From Spinacia oleracea (lineage: Eukaryota; Streptophyta; Magnoliopsida; Caryophyllales; Amaranthaceae): a DNA stretch of 64,000 bases. A model generated the notes under the pieces. That model did not search any database, was not told the origin of the DNA, and saw only the letters and a list, made by a program, of their open reading frames with translations. The translations under genes and the position numbers were made by a program. Position 1 is the first letter of the stretch, and each line of letters begins with the position of its first letter. The stretch lies in contig NC_079492.1 of the NCBI RefSeq assembly GCF_020520425.1, forward strand, positions 141,550,361 through 141,614,360, given 5' to 3'. This document shows positions 55,269-64,000 of this stretch, piece by piece.

Positions 55269-58200
55269 TTAGTCCCAACTACCTTTGTTTTGACGGAAGG
55301 CTTTCTTTTGCGATAGCTCTTTTTTGCCCTGCAGTCGTTTCTGCTCTGACTTGGCAGACCTTGAACCATAGACAAGCAAAATTGAAGTTAGTGCCCCATG
55401 ATAAAGAGAGACCATATCACAGAAGTTATCAAAGTGTGCAAAGAATGCAAGTTGGTGAGAATATTGACGGTTGAGAGTTCAAAATGAGAATAATGAAAGG
55501 ATTCATACAACTGGGCTATTTTCTTCTTTTGCTCTTCTGTGGGAGCTGGTGGGACATACGAAGCAGCATCAATAATTGCCTGGATTCAGTTAGTGAAAAC
55601 AAGCACAATGATAAGGTTTAATTAAACAAATATATCTTCTGAGCAAATCGAAAACAAAGCATTTGATAATGAAGCCAAGGCACTATAGGCAAATACTCTG
55701 TACAATTTCAGCATCAACTATTCAATTGATAGCCGCTAATTTAATGTGTATATGAATGAGGAAAAAAAATATTTCATACTCGGTATGAGTTTATCTTAGC
55801 TTCCTCAATCCAACTTGGAAGTACTTCACAATGTGTCCTTCGGCACGAACATTACAACAGCATAGGAAAGGGAAAAACTAGCTTAAAATTTTATCGAGAA
55901 TAAAGGGGTTATGCGAATTTAAGTACCTGTAGTTTTGATAGGGCGTCTTCAATGTTACCCCTGACAGTAAGAACAACAATTAAATTATATACTCTTAGTT
56001 ACATACGGAATGAATAAAAAAGCCTATGTAGCAAGAACTTCACTGTTGTGTCCGAGTCTTTGTGGAAGAAATAACTATCTCTCCTTCTTTGTTGATCCGA
56101 TTCTTCTCCTGCTTAGCCAGAACCCAGACGCACAATATGAGACTCGTAAAGAAGGTAACTGTTCTAGTCAAGGGATGAATAACAGTTACACCATAGGGAT
56201 GAATATGAACAGTTAGAAATCTATGGCAAAATTAAGGGCACAAATGGATTGGGTCATTCCTTTGATCTCTGCAATCGACAGAAGAAGCACCGTGACTTTA
56301 TCAAACTGAGTGGATACCCTATGAATGCTGTAGGACAGTTGACCTTAGGAACAGGGCAGCTCAAAACAACCCTGTCAATGCTGTAGGACAGTTGAGTTTA
56401 TATTGGAAAATAAGCTTTTACACAGCAGAAAACAGGGCCTAAACACTATGTGGCAAAGTCTGGCATTATTAGTTTGCATTATACCACTTTCAAATATGTG
56501 GTGATAGCTACCGTGGATGTTACTTCTTCAGCAAAGATGATGACTTTAATTTGTTAAGTAAATATTACAATGGTGATCGTGATTATATTGATTTTGAAAA
56601 TGGTGGTTGTATTGTTACTGAGATTTTCGTAACTGATTATGATACTGCATACTAATTAGTTGAAAATATATCCCTCTATTCAACAACTATTCTCAAGGGG
56701 TTTGCATGTTGATAAATAGTCCCCACTAGGGCTACAAGTCTACAAGGTATCCAAGCATTGACTGAGAAATCTTTCAAGAATAATAGAAACAAACACAAGG
56801 CAGAGTACAAGGGGTTCACCCAGAGAAAGTCTGGTAAACAGATCACCCAGAAGAACAACAAAAAACACAGATAATAAAGAGGCAAGAACAATACCAATTG
56901 AATAATCTTCTCTCTGATTCTTTCGCTTAGCCAAGTTGCATTTTTTACATTGAAGCGCATGTCTACCTTAGTGTTTACTGCACAAAGAAGAAAGAGTTAA
57001 ATGATGAACTTAAAGAACATCTCAAAAAGCTCACTACTAAAAACAAAAGGGAACTTAGCATACCTTTGTTAACATTTTGACCTCCAGGCCCTCCACTCCT
57101 TGCAAAATTAAGAGTCACATGCTCTACAGATACACGAGAAACAATTACTACTACTCCTTCATAAGCCATACGGGTAGAGATGATACATGATAATATGTCA
57201 ATTTATGTAGGGATCAACTAGCTGAATGATAACTGTAAAAGGATAAAGTAACACGGAGTATTGTATGTTTCTGAAGAAATCTTTAATAATGTTCAAATGA
57301 AACTTTCACACGGACATGCCCCTCAAGTGAACTTCACAATGCCTAAAACAAAACCTATGAAGCAGTAACAAATTAAAATTTATAATCATGTAATCAGCAG
57401 TGGCGGAGCCACGGTGCCCTCAGTGGGGTCCTTGACCCCACTTGAATTAATTTTTTTTTTTTATAGTTAAAATTTCAATTTTTTTTAAAAAAAATAAATA
57501 ATTTTAGTGAAAGTTTCATCAATTTTTAAATAGTGACCCCACTATCTCAAAATTCTGGATCCGCTTCTGGTAATCAGCCTACCATTCAGGAAAAAAAAAA
57601 TGGCAGTTTCAGGAATTGATAGCGAACTTCATAGCAAAGCATGAACTTCAATTTTTTCATTCGCTTTGCTTAATAATGGAGTAGAGATTGAGGAAAAATT
57701 ATTGGATGAACTTGGAGTCATGTGCTCCCACACAAAGTGGCAACACTTCAGTTGAAGACGTTAAAAAGTGGACCTTTTATTTTCCCAATCTAAGGACAAA
57801 TGCTCCCATGCACACTAAATATGTACACGAAATTGGGTTGGAGAATTGGAAAAAGGTATTAAAAAAGTATGTATTTCGTGTTACCTATTATAGGATAAAC
57901 GGAATTTCCTTTCCAATGACCTGAAAAAGAACTACTCCCTCGGTCCCTAATAAATAGGTCACATTTGATTGAAGGTCATAATATTGAAATACCAAAATTT
58001 TCATATGTTATATAATTCTTTATATCTTTACGATGCCACAAGGTAGCTATTCCTTAAGATCGTGATAAAGGTTAATTTAGGGCATTGTTAAACAACGCCC
58101 TACTTTATCCCACCTTTTCCTATTCTAGCCTTGCCAATTATTTACCATGTTTTCTTACCCTTTTCTCTTATCTTTTTTTCTTTTTACCATCTCTCTCACT

Positions 58201-61048
58201 CTTCCCAAACACACAAACCACCACAATTGTTGGCGCACCAGACGCTGACAACTAGTTAGAGAAGAAGTTGTCGGCTTTCGACTCGCTATGCTCTCTCGCC
58301 GACTCCACACACCCTTACACACATCAACGATTCAACGAGCACCACCACACCATGCACCCTTCCTCCCAGGGCCTGCCATAGTGTCCTACATTCACACAAA
58401 TCGTAATTTTTTTTTCACTCTGAAAAATCGTATGTTTTACCCGGTGAAAAGGAGCAGGAGTACATCTAAATGAGTGTATACCTGTGGGAAGACTAGGTGA
58501 AACTAAGTCCGCACGACGGAAGACTAAGGTATATCCAGTCTATTCCAATGGGAAAACTACATCTAAGAGAGTCTAGCCCTTGGGTGTGACTAGATTAGTG
58601 CTCTCCTTGGGCCACAGTCACACAAGTTAAGACTTCTCATAAGGCTAAACTACGTTAGATATAGACTTTCCCATGTTCCAGACTAAAAGATGTGTAGGGA
58701 TTTCCTTGGTTGGGACCCAATATAAGCAAGTCTTCCCCAATTCTTTGAGGCTTCGACTCTGATGATGGTTTTAACGCCCATTTGACGATTTAGAACACCC
58801 CAAAAAGTAAAAATAACACGCCTTCAGAAAAAATATAATTCAGGTGAGAAGTTCTTATATTGAAAAATATTTGATGGCGGCTTTAGTTGGGAAGTTGGTG
58901 ATACCCCGAGGAGGAGGGTGTTTTGGTGGCGCTGTGTAGGAGTTGTATGTGCAGTGACAGTGAGGGGAGAGTAGCAACCATGAAGGTTGGGAGACAGAGG
59001 ATGAGTTGTGATGACCGGATTGTGGTGGAGGCGGCAAGTAGGTGGAGGTGGCCGTGTATCGTGGAGGCAGCAAGTAGGTGGAGGTGGCAGGTAAGGTGGA
59101 AGCATCACATACCAATAGACACCATGTGTAAGAGAAAAGAGAGTAAGTTGTGAGTAGTGAGGATTCTGAGGAAAGAGAACATCACGTGAGAGGGGTAAAA
59201 GGGAAGCGGTTTAATAAGGGTATGGGCGTGTTTGTGTAAACTTAGGGCGTCGTATACAATTCACTCAATTAATATGGACAAGTTATGACTTTAAATTACG
59301 GAAGTGGACTATTACTTTGGGACAATCCATATTAGAGATGTAGCCTATCATTTAAGAAAGGAGGGAGTAGTACACATGCCAAATCCCCGAAACCAAAGAG
59401 CAGTAGAGCACATGGTCCTCAAAGATGAACAACCCTATGAAATACCCCAAAGTACAGCAACAGAACGCTGATGCTTCGGAACCACCTTAACTAACAATTG
59501 ATTGAATAGAAGTGCAAATAGTTCAGCAATCAATCATCGTATCTTTGATAGAGTTATTGAAGAGAAACTAAACTCGTACAAGAAAATGAGCAGATGAAAG
59601 AAAAAGAGAGATTTTAGAAAGTACCACTTTCTTTCTATCAAAATGATCTAAAATAGATATATCCATACACAATATCTCAATTACTTGCATATCCACTTTC
59701 TTTCACAGTTTCATGCGACTAGAAAGAAAAGAAGAAGCAAAAGCTTTCTCCGTGTCCAATGCAAGGAGAACTTCCATAGGGTACCCAATTAGTTTACTTA
59801 GTTAAAGTATTTTGTAACGCTAATGTTACCATAAACAATATGGAACACAAGTAAACCGTGCTTACTATTCTTAGTATTCTAGGATAAACGGAATTTTATT
59901 TACAATGAACTGAAATAAAGAACTACTCCGAAATAAGTCACATTTAATTGAAGGTCATTTTTCATGAATAGGATAGAAAAACTATAATTTTCCTTCGTGA
60001 TATAAGTTTTTACATTTTTATCATGCCACAAGGTAGCCTTTCCGTAAGGTCATCAAGGATAAGTAATATGGTCAAGTTGTAACTTATAAGTTTAACAATC
60101 CAAATTTTGAAAGTGGACTTATTACTTTGGGGCAAATGGACAATCCATGATACAAATGTGGCATATTTAGCAACGGAGGGAGTATGCATGCCAAAGGCTT
60201 GAAACCAAAGAGCAGTAGAGTAGATGGTTTTCAACGATGAACAACCCTATGAAAATCCCCAAAATATAGGAATAGAACGCTGATGCCTCAAAACCAACTT
60301 AACCAACACTTGAATTGAATAAAATTGCAAATAGTTCAACAATCAATCATCATATCTTTTATGGAGCTATTAAAGACAAACTAACCTCTTTTAGAAATGA
60401 ACAGAAAAGAGAAATTTCAAAATACCAATTTCTTTCTATCACTTCCAGATTAGATAACTTAAATTGGCCAATATTTATCCTCATTTACATATAATTGCAT
60501 TGAGCTCTTAAGAATTACAAGTTTACAACATTTACTCAACAACCAAACCTAATTCAATTGAACTCAATCTTTCTCTAACAGCATCCTAAGATCAAATTCC
60601 TCCAAAAACAGCTAGCAGACTATAATCAATCACATAGAAGCAAAATTCGATTGTAACATTAAATTTTGATTCACTACGCAAAACCGTGTTCTGGATCATC
60701 AATATCAACCTCAAAAGCAATTGAATTGCGAAAATAAAAAATGAGAACCGGAGGAATAATTTTACCAAGAGAAATCTTAGGAGGAGGAGGCTCGTTGACG
60801 GCGGAGGAAGCGCGTTCTTCAGCTTCAACAAGAAGCTGCTGGACCTGAGATAGACGCGACGCTTTCTTCCGAGTATCTCCATACTGCGACGCCGCACACC
60901 GGAAACTTTCGTAGCTGATATTCCGGCAGCCGTTGTAAGGCGAGCTTCTAAGAAACGCTAAAGCGACGCGTTTCGTTGAAAATGCCCGAAACGCCGATTG
61001 AGAAACTCCATTGAGGAAGATGTTTGTGGTCATTCTAATGCCCGCCAT
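55269..61048 (-). CDS. Mitochondrial GGQ peptide-chain release/rescue factor (228 aa)
   Basis: The seven exons, minus strand, are 61048-60766, 57123-57064, 56977-56895, 56108-56044, 55960-55927, 55579-55509 and 55359-55269. All are GT..AG and sum to 687 bases. The start MAGIRMTTNIFLNGVSQSAF is a likely mitochondrial presequence. Exon 2 carries GGPGGQNVNK with the catalytic GGQ at about 108-110, which triggers peptidyl-tRNA hydrolysis. The stop-codon-reading domain of RF1/RF2 is missing, as in ICT1/C12orf65 (mtRF-R) rescue factors. The C terminus is basic (KKELSQKKAFRQNKGSWD), the ribosome-binding tail expected in this family. It is inferred to rescue stalled mitochondrial (or plastid) ribosomes. 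Intron 1 is 3.6 kb and full of repeats. Confidence 0.93.
57398..57569. mobile_element. Short hAT-like MITE in release-factor intron 1
   Basis: A 172-bp element has ends CAGTGGCGGAGCCA and complement CAGAAGCGGATCCA and a perfect 8-bp duplication GTAATCAG (57390-57397 and 57570-57577). The CAGTGGCGGA end is common in plant hAT miniature elements. Confidence 0.88.
57880..60450. repeat. Two-unit tandem duplication in release-factor intron 1
   Basis: Unit 1 (57880-59640, including a 1.2-kb insertion at 58080-59262) and unit 2 (59870-60450) align over AGGATAAACGGAATTT, the MITE-like TAAGTCACATTTAATTGAAG, the CGGAGGGAGTA end, and AAACCAAAGAGCAGTAGAG through AACAATCAATCATC. They differ at roughly one base in eight. 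The duplication predates the insertion in unit 1. Confidence 0.8.
58080..59262. mobile_element. TIR element inserted in a MITE, gene-capture candidate
   Basis: The left end GGGCATTGTTAAACAACGCC and the right end (complement GAATTGTATACGACGCCCTA) are diverged inverted repeats. Comparison with the unfilled unit 2 (59928-60185) shows that the block is an insertion. The interior has GC-rich segments (58290-58390 and 58870-59110), including two copies of GGCAAGTAGGTGGAGGTGGC. No transposase and no clear duplication were found. Confidence 0.6.
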
Positions 61049-62646
61049 TTTTGTGATTGAGTTTGATTTATGAAGTTAGAACCCTAGTGAAGATCGTTCA
61101 ATGTAATTGCTGATAACTTGGGGGAGAAATTCGGAGAATTTCTTTTGTTTGTAGATTTAAAGATTTGTGGCGACTAACGAGGCCATTTTCCTTGGTGGCT
61201 AGAAATGGACAATGTGCTTATATTTTCCTTTCGGGTAACTCACTCTATAACTAGGAAATGAAAATGGTTCTACTCGATGTGTAATAACTTACTTTATTTC
61301 TCACTCCGTGCGTAGTATTATTTGACCGATTAATGTCATAAATTTTGTTACTCGAGTATGGAGTATTTTAATATTTATGATCATTTAAATATGAATGCAC
61401 CGTTATTATCTCGTATTTATCAATTAATAAGCGGTTATGTTCTATTTGATAAATGATGGTATTGCATAACTCCACCAAACTAGCTTATGTGGTATCATGA
61501 TAGTGTTATGCTTCGTAATCATAGACTTGTGTATACTTAATACTCCGTATCTTCTAAAAGACAGAGCGGTTTAAAGGATGAGAGTCTTAATGTGATTAAC
61601 TAAAGCAATCAATTGGACACTAGTTTGTTAGGGTTAATTTTAAGCATTAGAGTATTAACTACGGAGTAGTCAATTTGCCAACCTTTTATATATATTGTAT
61701 AACTCCAATTCTTCATCCTTCAAACTAAGCTTTGTCCTCCAAAAAAAAGCACATAACTAATGCCTTGATTACATACCTATAAGGCTATAAGGCTAATGCC
61801 TTGATTACGTAACAATAAATAAAATATGGATATCCTCAAGAATGTCCGAAGAAAGCTCTCTCAAAAATCACTCATGAGAACATCCTATATTCCATAAACT
61901 TAAGAGGCTTTCAGTTTGTAGGATTGAGATTAAAGAATGACATGAGAATTGAACAAATATAAAAGCAGTAGAGCACACCTCATTCTAAAAGTATCCATAA
62001 ACACTTTACAATTTCAACTGCCTATCTGATTTTGTAAATTTGACAGTCAAGTGATTAAGGGGAGATCGTGAATTTAAATTAGTTGTTCAATTATACACAT
62101 ACTAATCATGTTAATTTTTTATAAACAGGCAACAACAACAAAAAAAAAACACAATTTTTTGTGATGTTCATGTCTTAGTTTTTAATTTTCTAAAAAAAAT
62201 AAAAGAAATCTGGAACGAAAAAATGAACAGGGCATTAGCTATTCATACATAAAAGAACACAACAACAACAACAACAACAACAACAAAGCCTTAGTCCCAA
62301 AATAATTTGGAGTCGGCTAACATGAATCGTCGTAGGAGATCGTCATTGTGCCGCCTAAACATAAAAGAAAACAATATGCAAAAAACCACACTACACCAAA
62401 ATGTGCCGCCTCCATCATTGCTCAGCCAGGATGATTAAAACTTGGTACAAGTGTACAACATAAGCATCACATAGAAAGGCAAAATAATTCTTCACTCTTT
62501 AAACTAAAGAGCAGACATTCATGCTAATAGAGATGGGATAGTAGGGTTGTCCAAGACTACTATGAGTACTATCACATATATATACATGCACAATGGAGAT
62601 AATCGAAAGGGTAGACATTTACTATCGGCTACAGCTAGCTAACCGC
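61049..62646. other. Region between the release-factor start and the right-edge gene
   Basis: It holds the release-factor promoter/leader (just above 61048), AT-rich DNA, and at 62258-62340 a (CAA)n run followed by GCCTTAGTCCCAAAATAATT, a phrase common at plant retroposon ends. The last about 250 bases are probably the 3' untranslated region of the minus-strand gene at the edge. Confidence 0.45.
62258..62340. repeat. (CAA)n with retroposon-like sequence
   Basis: About nine CAA units are followed by AAGCCTTAGTCCCAAAATAA and then GGAGTCGGCTAACATGAATC. This combination recurs widely in plant genomes as a SINE/LINE-related tail. The element class was not resolved. Confidence 0.5.
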
Positions 62647-64000
62647 TTAACCCTTCATTCTTCCGTGCAACCCACGATCCGCTCCCCTCTGCCCTGTCTG
62701 CTGCTGCATATGAGCTGCATGATTACCACCAGAGTTGTTTCCTTGATGCTGAGTAGAAGGAAGTGCCCATCCTTGCCTGCTCGTCTGTCCAGATCTACCA
62801 AGTTCCGAGTTACCTTCAGATCAAAGCAAACAAAAAATGAGCTACATCCTGTGCCTAAGAGGAGCTGCTCACTCAAGCATATACAGTTATTAATAAGTTC
62901 ATAACATAATCATGTCAGTCCTGTGTAGACCTGGTTATTGGGCGGGTCAGGGTCGGGGCAGGTCAGGGTCGGGGCGGGTTAGGAAGGTCAATAATGGGCG
63001 GGTCAAATTTGCAGGTCAATAACAGGCTGATAATGGGTGGATCAATAAACGAACAAGGAAAAATGAAAAAAAAAAAGGTGTCGTATTCCAATACAAGTGA
63101 ATACGAAGCTATCCATATAGTTTTCTATATCATACCTATTTTTGTTTTCAAAATTATTGTGTTATAAGTTTGGCCCTATATTGACTTTGTCCAATAAAGA
63201 CCCTATCCAATAAGAGCCCTGACCAATAAGAACCCTATTAACATGACCCAAACCTTATACTCATCGGACTACCTTGTCCAATAACCAGGTCTAGTACTGT
63301 GTACGGTTCATATTAGGCAGTCTGCCACAGCCAGAGCAAGAAGACTATCACCAAAGACTAACACTAACATCTAGCAACTAAAGTCTCACTATTCATTTCA
63401 TAAAGTCCCCGTAACAATGGTCACACAGTTGATACTTCATCCAGAAATGGGTTTCCACAGGGAAAAGGTGCAGCACTATCCTCAACAGCTCTGGGCACGA
63501 ATAGAATCTAGAAAAGTCTTAAGCCTATTGGCTCCACCCAACACACACAAAGGTCCTTAAACAGTTAAAAATATCCTGCATAAGCACCATAAACCTTTCC
63601 TTTTTTGCACAGTCGCCACCTAAAGTTTCAAGTAGGCGGGCTGTCATAAACATACGTAGACAATTAGGCATATGCCGCATACATATACCTTGAATTTAAC
63701 AGTTGTAGAGCAACTTGTTGCCTCCAAACGCTAAAAAATACACTTGACTTTTTAATCGCTAAGATACACTACAAACGATCTTACCTCCATCCAAACTCAG
63801 CCTACCACCCGTCAAATGCCTTCCAGCACTCCCTTCCCAAGCATTTTCAAAGCCAACAAGCTCATCTATAGCCAAAACACGTTATCGAGAATGTGTCAGT
63901 GATCATCATAATACTCCCACATAGAAATATCTACTCTTTCAGTAAATGTAGAACCTACCTTCATTCAGGTTATGCAGCATCTGTCTTGTATCCACTTTAC
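62647..64000 (-). CDS. 3' end of an unidentified gene (partial at the right edge)
   Basis: Three exons read on the minus strand: 64000-63959 (continues beyond the window), 63865-63785 and 62813-62647. Each junction is GT..AG and phase 1, and the frame ends in TAA at 62649-62647. The visible about 95 residues read KVDTRQMLHNLNE, then DELVGFENAWEGSAGRHLTG, then a Gly/Gln-rich tail (GNNSGGNHAAHMQQQTGQRG) ending GLHGRMKG. I do not recognise the family. The composition suggests a disordered C-terminal tail. Phase agreement over two introns is the main support. The last intron (62814-63784) contains the hAT element at 62926. Confidence 0.7.
62926..63293. mobile_element. hAT MITE in the last intron of the edge gene
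   Basis: A 368-bp element has 16-bp perfect TIRs TAGACCTGGTTATTGG and an 8-bp duplication GTCCTGTG/GTACTGTG with one mismatch (62918-62925 and 63294-63301). The interior left arm is rich in GGGTCAGGGTCGGGG words and there is no transposase. Confidence 0.93.

Noticed and set aside
55163-55375. 70-codon minus frame ending in ..RFRLQKRVAF
   Set aside because: The phase-consistent last exon of the release factor uses a different frame there and ends NKGSWD at a TAA at 55271-55269.
62655-62876. 73-codon minus frame starting MSEQLLLGTGC
   Set aside because: Splice-phase agreement over three exons supports the overlapping frame ending GLHGRMKG instead.

Overview
This is a plant nuclear segment: AT-rich, with intron-split genes (GT..AG introns) and dense transposons. 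The many Stowaway-type MITEs with CTCCCTCCGT-like ends and the frequent ACTCCGTATT-like motif suggest a Caryophyllales/Amaranthaceae genome such as spinach or a close relative. That taxon call is an inference from repeat style and gene similarity; no search was run.

Host genes, left to right: (1) a 690-aa leucine-rich-repeat receptor-like kinase on + (825-5477, 4 exons) whose HRD and DFG motifs read HQN and DSG; (2) an IBA57-like mitochondrial Fe-S assembly factor on - (13848-6025, 5 exons) with a 6.2-kb first intron and an apparent 1-base insertion in exon 4; (3) a BAHD acyltransferase on + (21469-24039, 3 exons, 452 aa), with a second, isolated copy of its 3' end at 26126-26744; (4) a DUF1442 protein on + (43580-44691, 2 exons, 221 aa); (5) a mitochondrial ICT1/C12orf65-type GGQ release factor on - (61048-55269, 7 exons, 228 aa); (6) the 3' end of an unidentified gene on - that enters from the right edge (62647 to beyond 64000). 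These genes are functionally unrelated to one another, as usual in plant euchromatin.

The rest is mobile DNA. Intron 1 of the IBA57 gene holds four decayed, same-orientation copies of a sequence resembling plant-virus 30K-type movement proteins. Region 14986-20249 is a nested insertion: a Mutator-type inverted-repeat element (162-bp TIRs) split by a very young Ty1/copia element with identical 215-bp LTRs and a perfect 5-bp target duplication. Further elements with target-site duplications that I could read: two Mutator/Pack-MULE-like elements (27985-29474 and 45980-47005), a 1.3-kb solo LTR (52907-54224) inside a SINE, several tRNA-derived SINEs with 16-bp duplications, two CACTA miniature elements that share arrays of a CCCGTCGTTAA-type motif, two well-defined hAT-like MITEs, a Harbinger-like MITE and about ten Stowaway MITEs. 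Between about 29.5 and 43.5 kb I see no gene, only repeats and unassigned AT-rich DNA.

Exon coordinates come from reading GT/AG sites and checking that the phases join. Family names rest on recognised motifs, not on database searches.
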